NCBI GenBank assembly: GCA_035647835.1
Contig: DASRMS010000041.1
Coordinates: 1-46,733 of the forward strand
Origin: UBA9865 sp035647835
GTDB taxonomy: Bacteria > Bacillota > Dethiobacteria > Dethiobacterales > Dethiobacteraceae
Length of the DNA stretch: 46,733 nt
Direction: 5' to 3'
Under the pieces are notes generated by a model. The model did no database searches, had not been told where the DNA came from, and saw only the letters and a program-made list of their open reading frames with translations. Positions 25,121 through 33,274 of this stretch are shown here, piece by piece. Positions within the stretch are counted from its first letter, which is position 1, and the number at the start of each line of letters is the position of its first letter. The position numbers and the translations under genes are program-made.

Positions 25121-26820
25121 AACCTTTATATCTTGCTTTTATTTGGAATCAACATCAACCCTTTTATCAGGATACAGTTAAAAAAGAATATATTATGCCT
25201 TGGGTTAGATTGCATGCCACCAAGGATTATTATCAAATGGCTGCCATTTTACGGCACTATCCAACCATCCGGCAAACCTTTAACTTAACGCCTTCTTTGG
25301 TGGCCCAGCTGGAGGATTACCTTAAGGGTGCAGATGATTACTACTTACGGGTGATGAAACCGGCAGCTGCTTTATCTGTGGCAGAAAAAAGGTTTCTCCT
25401 GCAGCATTATTTTGACATTCACTGGGAGCGGGTCATTGCCAAGTGGCCGCGCTATCAAGAATTATTAGCTAAACAGGGCCACTGTAAGGAGCCGGCGGCA
25501 GTCGAGGAGGCTTTAGCTAGTTATACGGAACAAGATTATCTTGATTTACAAGTTTGGTTTAACCTCGTGTGGATTGATCCAGAAGTACGGGAAGAGGATG
25601 CAGAATTACGAGCCCTGCAAACTAAAGGCAGGTATTTTACGGAAGCAGATAAACGGCTAGTCTTGCAGAAGCAATGGGAGTTAATGCGGCAAGTGGTACC
25701 TGTACATCGGCAATTGGCAGAGAAAGGCCAGATTGAATTAATGACCACACCATATTATCATCCCATCATGCCTTTACTCATTGATACACGCAGTGCCCTG
25801 CGCGCTTCTCCAGGTTTACGGTTACCAAAGACTTTTAGCTATCCGGAAGATGCCGCCGAACAAATCATGCGCGCCATTAATCAATACCGATTAATTTTTG
25901 CTGGCTGGCCGCAAGGAGTTTGGCCGCCAGAACAAGCTGTCAGTCCTGAGACACTAGCCTTGTTTGCAGCATCCGGTTTTAGCTGGACAGTAAGTGATGA
26001 AGATATTTTAGCCCGTTCCCTGCAGATTGAATTTTACCGCGACTGCTCTGGTCATGTACTGAATGCGGATCAATTGTATCGTCCCTATTTAGTAAAAGTG
26101 GGCAGCCGGGAGATTGCCATGGTCTTTCGTGATCATCATCTTTCTGATCGCCTTGGTTTTGTCTACCATCAAATGAATATTGACCAGGCAGTTGATGATT
26201 TAGTGCACCGTTTACATAAGATAAGAGAAGCAGTTAGCGATTGTGAGGGGCCGCATCTAGTCACCATCGCCCTAGACGGTGAGAATGCCTGGGAATGGTA
26301 TGATAATGATAAAAATGAGTTTTTACATAAACTTTATAGCCGTTTGTCACAAGACTCCTTGCTGCAGACGGTTACGATCTCTGAATTTTTGCGTGATTAT
26401 CCCCCGCAACGTGTTCTGCCCCAACTCTATACCGGCTCTTGGGTCGATCATAATCTGACTCGTTGGATTGGTAGTGAGAGTAAGAACCAGTTGTGGCAGC
26501 TGTTGCTGGACACTCGTCGGATGCTGGAAGAAGTACGGGGTACCATTACGGCGGAACAACTGATGAAAGCTAAAGAAAATTTGCTAATTGCCGAGGGCAG
26601 TGACTATCCTTGGTGGGTTGACAGCATGCCCTATTATCTGTCAGCACCCTTTGAAGCACTTTTCCGGAAACACCTGATTAATGTCTATCGTGAGTGTGGG
26701 CAAGAGGTGCCACCAGCTTTGCTGCGCACTGTGCTGTGTCCCAAAGATGGTGAAGCGGTCTGGTCTGAAGATGATCCTCTGGCAGGCCCCACAACCATGG
26801 TCCCGACGATAAAAAACTAA
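25117..26820 (+). CDS. GH57 alpha-amylase / amylopullulanase-like
   Basis: 567 residues with no signal peptide, hence cytoplasmic. GH57 motif 1 is IWNQHQPFYQ (9-18). Nucleophile Glu272 in GVWPPEQAVS and acid/base Asp387 in IALDGENAWEWY match the amylopullulanase / MalA-like branch of the family (the DGENAWEW signature), distinct from the other two GH57 enzymes here. A tail of about 100 residues includes GSWVDHNLTRWIGSESKN and DYPWWVDSMPYYLSAPFE. Activity (alpha-1,4 or alpha-1,6 bonds) cannot be fixed by motif. Last gene of the glucan unit. Confidence 0.9.
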   Translation: MKPLYLAFIWNQHQPFYQDTVKKEYIMPWVRLHATKDYYQMAAILRHYPTIRQTFNLTPSLVAQLEDYLKGADDYYLRVMKPAAALSVAEKRFLLQHYFDIHWERVIAKWPRYQELLAKQGHCKEPAAVEEALASYTEQDYLDLQVWFNLVWIDPEVREEDAELRALQTKGRYFTEADKRLVLQKQWELMRQVVPVHRQLAEKGQIELMTTPYYHPIMPLLIDTRSALRASPGLRLPKTFSYPEDAAEQIMRAINQYRLIFAGWPQGVWPPEQAVSPETLALFAASGFSWTVSDEDILARSLQIEFYRDCSGHVLNADQLYRPYLVKVGSREIAMVFRDHHLSDRLGFVYHQMNIDQAVDDLVHRLHKIREAVSDCEGPHLVTIALDGENAWEWYDNDKNEFLHKLYSRLSQDSLLQTVTISEFLRDYPPQRVLPQLYTGSWVDHNLTRWIGSESKNQLWQLLLDTRRMLEEVRGTITAEQLMKAKENLLIAEGSDYPWWVDSMPYYLSAPFEALFRKHLINVYRECGQEVPPALLRTVLCPKDGEAVWSEDDPLAGPTTMVPTIKN

Positions 26821-26906
26821 GATCTGCAGGCAGGCAGGTCTCAAAGAAGGAAACATTCTGGCCGGCGTGGAAGTAAACAGTAGAACATTTAGACTGGGTG
26901 ATACAG

Positions 26907-27944
26907 ATGCAAAGACGCCGGTACGAAATAGATGCCCTGCGGCTGGAACGAGAAATTAAGGCGGGCGAAAGAAGGCCCGTCTATCTCTTTTATGGTGAGG
27001 AAGACTTTTTACAATCAGCAGCTGTCAGTACTGTGGCAGACTATTTACTTCCAGGAGGGCTACAGGACAGCAGCTGCACTCGCGCTGCCGGTTCAGACTA
27101 CTCACTGGAGGAAGTTTTGGACATGGTGGACACAGTAGCTCTTTTTAGCCAGGGTCGGCTGCTGATTGTGCAGGCTGCACCGTATTTCATCAAAGGCAGC
27201 CGTTTAGAGGATGCCGCAGTGCAGCGTTTACTGGCCTATCACCAGCAAAAAAGTTCAGACTCCACGATCATTTTCTGTACAGCAGAAAAGGTATCAGCAG
27301 CGAAAGTGGTGAAAGAATTAACCTCTGCTGGTGCTGTTTACCACTTCGAACCTCTGAAGTGGACGCCGTTAATGACTTGGCTAAGGGAGCGGGTAGCGGT
27401 TAAAGGCAAGAAAGCGACCACACCAGTGCTGCAGTTCTTGATCAACCGTGTAGGTCAGGATTTACGCAGACTTGCTTCAGAATTAGATAAACTGGTCAGC
27501 TATCTAGGCGAGCAGCAAACAATAGATGAGCAGAGTATCCTTGCTGTTACTTCACCTGGGGCGCAAGCAAATATCTTCGCCTTAATCGATGCCGCTGTCT
27601 ATGGGAGAACAGCATTCGCGCTGTCCTTATTAAAAAATCTTTTAGTCCTGCGGGAACCACCACTGCGTATTTTAAGTATGTTGACACGACAATTCCGCCT
27701 CCTAGGGGAAGCAAAAGAGCTGTTGGCAGCAGGAGAAGATAATATAGCTAAGGCCCTCTCTTTGCACTCATTTGCTGCAGAGAACTTAATGAAACAGGTT
27801 CGCTGTACGGATGAGGCTCGCCTCAACCGTGCGGTGGAACTATTACTGCGTTGTGAGTTGGATATTAAACGTGGCCGTATTCAACCAGTGCTAGCTCTGG
27901 AAACATTAATAGTGGCTTTAGGGGTAGATGCACCTGGCCGTTAA
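26907..27944 (+). CDS. holA: DNA polymerase III delta subunit
   Basis: Clamp-loader subunit that opens the beta clamp. 345 residues, with the three-part delta layout: N-terminal AAA-like domain (about 1-140, RPVYLFYGEEDFLQ), helical lid (to about 215, PVLQFLINRVGQDLRRLASELDKL) and collar domain (to the end, PPLRILSMLTRQFRLLGEAKELL, ending DIKRGRIQPVLALETLIVAL). I chose ATG 26907, which has GGGTGAT at 26896 just upstream; GTG 26898 would add three residues. Stands between the glucan cluster and rpsT, the usual Firmicutes order holA-rpsT. Confidence 0.93.
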   Translation: MQRRRYEIDALRLEREIKAGERRPVYLFYGEEDFLQSAAVSTVADYLLPGGLQDSSCTRAAGSDYSLEEVLDMVDTVALFSQGRLLIVQAAPYFIKGSRLEDAAVQRLLAYHQQKSSDSTIIFCTAEKVSAAKVVKELTSAGAVYHFEPLKWTPLMTWLRERVAVKGKKATTPVLQFLINRVGQDLRRLASELDKLVSYLGEQQTIDEQSILAVTSPGAQANIFALIDAAVYGRTAFALSLLKNLLVLREPPLRILSMLTRQFRLLGEAKELLAAGEDNIAKALSLHSFAAENLMKQVRCTDEARLNRAVELLLRCELDIKRGRIQPVLALETLIVALGVDAPGR

Positions 27945-27971
27945 TTCCCACCTCTCATAAAATTTACATAA

Positions 27972-28012
27972 AAAAAAGACGCACCCACTAAATAGTGGCG
28001 TGCGTCTTTTTT
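27972..28012. terminator. Terminator of holA, symmetric arms
   Basis: Stem of GACGCAC / GTGCGTC and CCACT / AGTGG with a 4-base AAAT loop, flanked by A7 on the left and T7 on the right, so it can end transcription in either direction; it ends holA on the plus strand. Confidence 0.85.
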
Positions 28013-28052
28013 CGTACTAAAATGTAAGGAACACATTGAGAGCTCCGAAAAA

Positions 28053-28074
28053 CAAAAAACCCGGAAAGGCCGGG
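28053..28074 (-). terminator. Terminator of rpsT
   Basis: On the minus strand, CCCGG / CCGGG with a CCTTT loop followed by a run of Ts (T6), just downstream of the rpsT stop codon. Confidence 0.75.
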
Positions 28075-28090
28075 CTTCTGTTACTGTTAC

Positions 28091-28378
28091 TTATTCAGCT
28101 GCTGCTTGTTGAGCTGCAGCTGCTTTGTTTAAATGCTTAGTCATACGTGATTTTTTACGAGCGGCTGCGTTTTTATGAACAACGCCTTTGCTCACGGCTT
28201 TATCAAGTGTTTTTACAGCTGCCTGTAATTTATCACCAGCCTGATCTAGGTTACCTTCGGCTAGTGTGTCTCTAAACCCACGAACAGAAGTTTTAACCGT
28301 ACTTTTCACATAACGGTTGCGAGCTGTCCGTTTGGCGGTAACTCTCATACGCTTTCCTGCTTGCTTACTATTGGGCAA
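28091..28378 (-). CDS. rpsT: Small ribosomal subunit protein bS20
   Basis: Primary 16S rRNA-binding protein of the 30S subunit. The sequence starts MPNSKQAGKRMRV, typical of S20, is highly basic, helical, and has VHKNAAARKKSRMTKHLN near the C-terminus. 95 residues with an Ala-rich tail AAAAQQAAAE. Start is TTG at 28376-28378: AAGGAGG is 8 bases upstream and this is where the S20 consensus begins; the GTG at 28385-28387 is part of the ribosome binding site. A TTG start may limit expression or allow S20 autoregulation, known in other bacteria (inference). Confidence 0.95.
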   Translation of the reverse strand: MPNSKQAGKRMRVTAKRTARNRYVKSTVKTSVRGFRDTLAEGNLDQAGDKLQAAVKTLDKAVSKGVVHKNAAARKKSRMTKHLNKAAAAQQAAAE

Positions 28379-28418
28379 TGCGTTCACCTCCTTCGAAACT
28401 TGCTACGAGGACACAACA

Positions 28419-28447
28419 ATTCTACCATGTGTTTCTTTAAAATGCAA
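28419..28447 (-). promoter_or_regulatory. Sigma-A promoter of rpsT
   Basis: On the minus strand: TTGCAT (28442-28447), 17-base spacer, TAGAAT (28419-28424), with an extended -10 TG. Transcription would start about 35 bases before the start codon. Confidence 0.6.
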
Positions 28448-28525
28448 CTGCATGTCAAGATGTATAGCAAAAAAACGTTTGGTTAAGCTAGTAGCAGTTA
28501 AATAAACAAAATGGAGGTGAATTAT

Positions 28526-28852
28526 GTGCTTGGTTTAATTGTACGCTTTATTGTGTCAGCTATTGTTTTGATGTTGGTAAGCTTCTTGTTGCCTGGTTTT
28601 GCTAATATGGGTTTCGCTGTAGCCTTGGTAGCAGCGATTGTCATTGCCTTGCTTGGTTTTATCGTAGAAAGTGTACTTGGTAAATCAATTTCTCCCCAAA
28701 ACCGTGGTATTGTAGGTTTCCTTACTTCAGCCATTGTTATTTATCTGGCACAATACCTTGTCTCTGGCATGGAAGTGACCATTCTTGGCGCGGCATTGGC
28801 AGCCCTGGTTATTGGCATCATTGACGCCTTTGTACCGACGGAATTACGCTAG
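28526..28852 (+). CDS. Phage-holin-family (PF04020-like) membrane protein
   Basis: 108 residues with four membrane helices (about 2-22, 25-48, 58-78, 82-102). The layout and the GFLTSAIVIYLAQYLV segment resemble the four-helix holin superfamily IV proteins, such as YvlD, which are mostly chromosomal and not lytic. Start chosen at GTG 28526 because GGAGGTGA (about 28513-28520) is 5-8 bases upstream; the ATG at 28511 lies before it. The TAG stop overlaps the AGGAGG of the next gene gpr, so it is probably coexpressed with gpr in the forespore (inference). Confidence 0.7.
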   Translation: MLGLIVRFIVSAIVLMLVSFLLPGFANMGFAVALVAAIVIALLGFIVESVLGKSISPQNRGIVGFLTSAIVIYLAQYLVSGMEVTILGAALAALVIGIIDAFVPTELR

Positions 28853-28862
28853 GAGGAGTCCC

Positions 28863-29855
28863 GTGACCCTGAAACAACAAAATCGCAGTATCCGTACTGA
28901 TTTGGCCATTGAAGCGCACCAAATGTTGGTGGGTGAGGTCGAACAAGAGATCCCCGGTGTACTAGTGGAAACTGAAGAAAAGGATCAAATTCGGGTTTCT
29001 CGAGTCCATATTACTTCTCCAGAAGCGGAGGAGCGGATGGGTAAACAGCAGGGTAAGTATATTACTTTGGAAGCACCGGGACTACGGCAAAAGAATACAG
29101 AACTGCAGGAAATGGTCTCACGTCAATTTACCAAAGAACTGTTAAGCCTGGTTGAACTTGAAGACAAGGCCACAATCCTCATTGTCGGTCTTGGTAACTG
29201 GAATGTTACCCCTGATGCACTGGGTCCCAGAGTTATTAAAGACTTGCTGGTTACACGACATATTTTGGCTTTACAACCGGAAACACTTGGTGATGGGTTC
29301 CGTGCAGTGAGCGCTATTTCTCCAGGTGTTTTAGGCATCACTGGGGTAGAGACTGGTGAGATTATTCAAGGATTGGTGGAAAAAGTAAAACCTGATCTGG
29401 TAATTGCAGTAGATGCTTTAGCTGCGCGCAGTCTGAGTCGTTTACATACGACCATTCAGATAGCTGACACCGGGATTACCCCTGGATCGGGCGTGGGCAA
29501 TAAACGGTTAAAAATTTCTCACGAAACTATTGGGATTCCAGTCATTGCTGTGGGAGTACCCACAGTAGTAGATGCAGTCACCATTGCTGATGATTTAACC
29601 AGCCATTTGCTCGAGGCTCTAATGCAGGAAGCAGGCTCTGATTCTCCAGTGTATAAAGTGATACAAAGTATTGCCGAAGGTGATCGACGAGCCGTAATGT
29701 CAGAAGTACTAGATCCTTATGGTGGGCGCTTAATGGTTACCCCCAAAGAAATTGACACACTGGTAGAGGATATAGCCAGATTACTGGCCGGCGGCATTAA
29801 TGCAGCCATGCATCCTGCAATTCAAAGTGAAGAAGTAAGTAAGTATCTACACTAA
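28863..29855 (+). CDS. gpr: Spore protease Gpr, germination endopeptidase
   Basis: Cleaves small acid-soluble spore proteins during germination; family A25 aspartic-type protease made as an inactive zymogen. 330 residues. The N-terminal propeptide is short and is followed by IRTDLAIEAH, the region of autoprocessing in Bacillus Gpr. The conserved VVGLGNWNVTPDALGPRV, GIMQG-equivalent GITGVETGEII, DLVIAVDALAARSLSRL with Asp, and VVDAVTIADD motifs are present. Start is GTG 28863, 6 bases after AGGAGG (28851-28856). Followed by its own terminator. Confidence 0.95.
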   Translation: MTLKQQNRSIRTDLAIEAHQMLVGEVEQEIPGVLVETEEKDQIRVSRVHITSPEAEERMGKQQGKYITLEAPGLRQKNTELQEMVSRQFTKELLSLVELEDKATILIVGLGNWNVTPDALGPRVIKDLLVTRHILALQPETLGDGFRAVSAISPGVLGITGVETGEIIQGLVEKVKPDLVIAVDALAARSLSRLHTTIQIADTGITPGSGVGNKRLKISHETIGIPVIAVGVPTVVDAVTIADDLTSHLLEALMQEAGSDSPVYKVIQSIAEGDRRAVMSEVLDPYGGRLMVTPKEIDTLVEDIARLLAGGINAAMHPAIQSEEVSKYLH

Positions 29856-29873
29856 ACAAAAACAGTAGCCCTA

Positions 29874-29925
29874 GGGAGTGTTTGCAGAACTACCCAACAG
29901 TAGCTGCAATACTCCCATTTTTGTT
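29874..29925 (+). terminator. Terminator after gpr
   Basis: GGGAGTGTTTGCAG (29874-29887) pairs with CTGCAATACTCCC (about 29904-29916), one mismatch or bulge, then ATTTTTGTTT. The flanking A-rich left side is complementary to the T-run. Confidence 0.75.
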
Positions 29926-30015
29926 TAAAGCATGATTGCTAGACATAAATTAGCGTTTAGAGCATAGCTTTATATATAGGTTAGCTAAGCGATGTTTTGT
30001 CGAGGAGGGATGGCC

Positions 30016-31080
30016 GTGGCCAGAAGAATACATTTTTTTGTTCGCCCCAATAGACGCTTCAGGTCAAGTAAGATGGGCAGGGGTAAGGTTTGGGTAGCTG
30101 CATTGGCCGCGGTAGTGCTGTTGATGGGGGGAAGTTATCTTTATCGTCAGCAGCTTGAAGCTGTTGCTACTTTTGCCGCAACCCCGCAGCAAGAATCTTC
30201 TCCGCTTTTAAGTTTTGGCAAATCACTATCTTTGCGCATAGTCTCAACTGTTATCCCTGGATTTAATGATCATGACCACGCGCTAAGTGAGGGTGAGGTC
30301 AGCACTGCCGAAGACCATTATTTACAGAAACTAGCACTAAATGACTTGCGTAATCCCAAAAATATGATTTACGCCCAGATTCCTTATTTAGGGGTGGTGC
30401 CGGAAACACTCATTAATAAGCCTGCTACCGATCAACCTGAGACACCAAAAATTACCTTTCCTGTACGAGCTGAATTAACCGGTGCCGGAACAGTCTTGCT
30501 TTATCATACACATGCGACAGAATCGTTTGTTCCTTCTTCTGGTAAGGCTTTTGTTTCGACTGATTTGTCTCAAACGATTACGCAGCTCGGCGCCGAACTA
30601 GCTAGTTTGCTGCAGAATGAATACCAAATTTCTGTCTACCATGACCAAAAGATCCACGATGTGCCGCGTACTGGTGCATATGAAAGGGCACTGCCCACGA
30701 TAACAGAATTATTAAAAACCTACCCCAACACGGCGTTGGTCGTAGATTTACATCGTGATGGGGTAGCTAAAAAAATTACTACTACTACGCTAAATGGTCA
30801 AGCGGCGGCGCGTATCTTGTTGGTGGTGGGGTCACGCCATGACGATTGGCAGGAAAATAAGGCAAAAGCTGAATTTATGCATCACACGCTGGAGAAATTA
30901 GCGCCAGGAATTTCGCGTGGTATTCGTGAACGCCCCTTAGTTTATAATCAGAATGTGCATGCTGGTTGTCTGTTGATTGAGTTAGGCGGTTACCAGAACT
31001 CTTTAGAAGAAGTGCGGCGGACACTGCCCGTCTTGGCAGAAGCTTTAGCACTCCTGTACAGTTCTGGCCAAGGGCAGTAA
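30016..31080 (+). CDS. spoIIP: Stage II sporulation protein P
   Basis: Membrane-anchored N-acetylmuramoyl-L-alanine amidase of the DMP complex that thins septal peptidoglycan for engulfment. 354 residues with a basic N-terminus, one membrane helix (about 25-44), then the catalytic domain (about 150-350) with LLYHTHATESF, VVDLHRDGV and LLIELGGYQNSLEEVRRT, whose His and Glu bind zinc. Start is GTG 30016 after AGGAGG (30003-30008); the ATGs at 29992 and 30010 lie before or too near that site. A mother-cell promoter is expected but I could not find one that convinces. Confidence 0.95.
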   Translation: MARRIHFFVRPNRRFRSSKMGRGKVWVAALAAVVLLMGGSYLYRQQLEAVATFAATPQQESSPLLSFGKSLSLRIVSTVIPGFNDHDHALSEGEVSTAEDHYLQKLALNDLRNPKNMIYAQIPYLGVVPETLINKPATDQPETPKITFPVRAELTGAGTVLLYHTHATESFVPSSGKAFVSTDLSQTITQLGAELASLLQNEYQISVYHDQKIHDVPRTGAYERALPTITELLKTYPNTALVVDLHRDGVAKKITTTTLNGQAAARILLVVGSRHDDWQENKAKAEFMHHTLEKLAPGISRGIRERPLVYNQNVHAGCLLIELGGYQNSLEEVRRTLPVLAEALALLYSSGQGQ

Positions 31081-31173
31081 GCTGCTGCCGCTATTATCTG
31101 CTGGTCGGCAGGTATAAAAGAATAGGTCCCTGGGAGAAAATATAGTCAATGATAATCGTTGGAGGGGACGGGC

Positions 31174-31410
31174 ATGAAAAAGCAAACGGTGCTGTCCGTA
31201 TTGCTTATTTTTTTATTTGCTTTTGCGTTATTCTATGCAGGTTTAAGTTTATCAGAGCAGGCTTTGCAGCAAGTTAGCGGGACGGTGAGGGAGCCGGCAG
31301 CGCTTTCTCTAAGTCGTGATGAAGCCGGAACTTGGGTGCTGACTTTTGCCGGGCGTACGCTGCGCCTGACTAGGCAGTTGTGGCAGGTGTTTTGGCGAAA
31401 GAACGGATAA
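31174..31410 (+). CDS. Small exported or membrane protein, unknown
   Basis: 78 residues: a basic start, one hydrophobic segment (about 6-26, VLLIFLFAFALFYAGLSLSE), then a polar region with SLSRDEAGTWVLTFAGRTLRLTRQLWQVF. GGAGGGG is 6 bases before the ATG. Lies between spoIIP and lepA, where sporulation-linked small proteins occur in some Clostridia. No family recognised. Confidence 0.6.
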   Translation: MKKQTVLSVLLIFLFAFALFYAGLSLSEQALQQVSGTVREPAALSLSRDEAGTWVLTFAGRTLRLTRQLWQVFWRKNG

Positions 31411-31421
31411 TGTCTGTACTG

Positions 31422-31451
31422 TTGCTTGTCCAAGGGCTAAAATGCTATAAT
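31422..31451 (+). promoter_or_regulatory. Promoter of lepA
   Basis: TTGCTT (31422-31427), 18-base spacer, TATAAT (31446-31451), with a TG two bases ahead of the -10 (extended -10). It would start transcription near 31458 and leave a leader of about 20 bases. Confidence 0.6.
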
Positions 31452-31477
31452 ATGCAGGTAGATGCAGGAGGATGACA

Positions 31478-33274
31478 ATGCAACAGAAAAACATACGCAA
31501 TTTTAGTATTATCGCTCATATTGATCATGGCAAATCAACGCTGGCAGACCGTTTGCTGGAAGCTACCGGGGCACTTTCGCAGCGGGAAATGTCTGAACAG
31601 GTTTTGGATCAGCTGGATTTAGAACGTGAACGGGGCATTACCATAAAGCTGCAGGCAGTGCGTTTGATGTATCAAGCGCAGGATGGGCAGGAATATATGC
31701 TTAATCTGATTGATACTCCGGGGCATGTTGATTTTACTTATGAAGTATCCCGCAGTTTGGCCGCTTGTGAAGGCGCATTATTGGTCATCGATGCTGCTCA
31801 GGGCATCGAAGCGCAAACCCTTGCCAATGTCTATTTGGCTTTAGAGCATAATTTAGAGATAATCCCGGTTATCAATAAAATTGACTTGCCTAGTGCCGAT
31901 GTGGAAAAAGCAAAACGAGAGCTGGAGGAAGTTATCGGGCTGTCCGGAGATGAGGCCGTGCTGACGTCCGCCAAAACTGGACTTGGCATTACAGAAGTTT
32001 TGGAAGCCGTAGTGCAAAGAGTGCCCGCTCCTCAAGGAGAGCGTGCGGCTCCCTTACGGGCTTTAATTTTTGATTCACATTACGATTCTTATCGTGGGGC
32101 GATTGCTTATGTACGCATCACAGAAGGCACGCTTACTGAGCGGATGAAGATTAAAATGATGTCTAACGGCAAAGTTTTTGAGGTTTCAGAGATTGGCAGC
32201 TTTACACCGCACATGACGCGTACAGGCAATCTGGCTGCCGGTGAAGTAGGTTATGTGGTGGCAGGTGTTAAAAATGTTAAGGACACTCGTGTCGGTGATA
32301 CGATTACTGTCGCGGATAACCCTGCTGTTTCACCGCTGCCAGGTTATCAGAAGGCTAACCCCATGGTTTACTGCGGCTTTTATCCGGCAGATAGTAATGA
32401 CTATGTAGATTTACGCGATGCTCTGGAGAAGCTTAATTTAAATGATGCGGCCTTAACCTTCGAGCCGGAAACATCGGAAGCGCTAGGCTTTGGTTTTCGT
32501 TGTGGGTTTTTAGGGCTATTGCATATGGAGATTATTCAAGAGCGCCTGGAACGCGAGTACAAAATATCTTTAATTACCACGGCACCTAACGTTGTTTATC
32601 ATGCTACCCTAAATAACGGCGAGCTGCTCCAAATTGATAATCCGACACGCATGCCCCAAGCAGCGGAGCTTGCCTCTGTCGCTGAACCGTTTGTTTCTGC
32701 CCGGGTAATCATGCCTAACGATTATGTTGGTGCTGTAATGGAACTATGTCAGGAAAAACGGGGCATCTTTATCAACATGGAGTATCTTGACACTACCCGT
32801 GTAACCCTAATTTATGAAATGCCCTTAAGTGAAATTGTCTTTGATTTTTTTGATTTATTAAAATCACGTACTCGCGGCTATGCCTCCTTTGATTATGAAT
32901 TAGTGGGCTACCGTGAGTCTAAACTAGTGAAAGTAGATATTCTGCTTAATGGAGCAGCCGTAGATGCGCTCTCCTTTATTGCCCATCTGGAGCGGGCTAC
33001 CAAACGGGGGCGGGAACTGGCAAGTAAATTACGGGAACTAATTCCCCGACAAATGTTTGAAGTGCCTATTCAGGCAGCTATAGGACAAAAGGTTATTGCG
33101 CGGGAGACGATTAAAGCCATGCGAAAGAATGTGCTTGATAAATGTTATGGCGGCGATATCACACGTAAAAGGAAATTACTAGAAAAGCAAAAAGCAGGTA
33201 AAAAACGCATGAAGCAGGTTGGAAATGTGGAAATCCCACAAGAAGCGTTTATGGCCGTGTTGAGTATCGATTAA
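31478..33274 (+). CDS. lepA: Elongation factor 4
   Basis: Ribosome-bound GTPase that can back-translocate stalled ribosomes. 598 residues, usual length. G1 is AHIDHGKSTLADRLL, G3 DTPGHVDF, G4 NKID, and the LepA-specific C-terminal domain (about 400-598, VPIQAAIGQKVIARETIKAMRKNVLDKCYGGDITRKRKLLEKQKAGKKRM). Start is the second ATG; AGGAGG ends at 31471, leaving no space for the ATG at 31472 and 6 bases for 31478. The stop overlaps the hemW start by one base (TAATG). Confidence 0.97.
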   Translation: MQQKNIRNFSIIAHIDHGKSTLADRLLEATGALSQREMSEQVLDQLDLERERGITIKLQAVRLMYQAQDGQEYMLNLIDTPGHVDFTYEVSRSLAACEGALLVIDAAQGIEAQTLANVYLALEHNLEIIPVINKIDLPSADVEKAKRELEEVIGLSGDEAVLTSAKTGLGITEVLEAVVQRVPAPQGERAAPLRALIFDSHYDSYRGAIAYVRITEGTLTERMKIKMMSNGKVFEVSEIGSFTPHMTRTGNLAAGEVGYVVAGVKNVKDTRVGDTITVADNPAVSPLPGYQKANPMVYCGFYPADSNDYVDLRDALEKLNLNDAALTFEPETSEALGFGFRCGFLGLLHMEIIQERLEREYKISLITTAPNVVYHATLNNGELLQIDNPTRMPQAAELASVAEPFVSARVIMPNDYVGAVMELCQEKRGIFINMEYLDTTRVTLIYEMPLSEIVFDFFDLLKSRTRGYASFDYELVGYRESKLVKVDILLNGAAVDALSFIAHLERATKRGRELASKLRELIPRQMFEVPIQAAIGQKVIARETIKAMRKNVLDKCYGGDITRKRKLLEKQKAGKKRMKQVGNVEIPQEAFMAVLSID

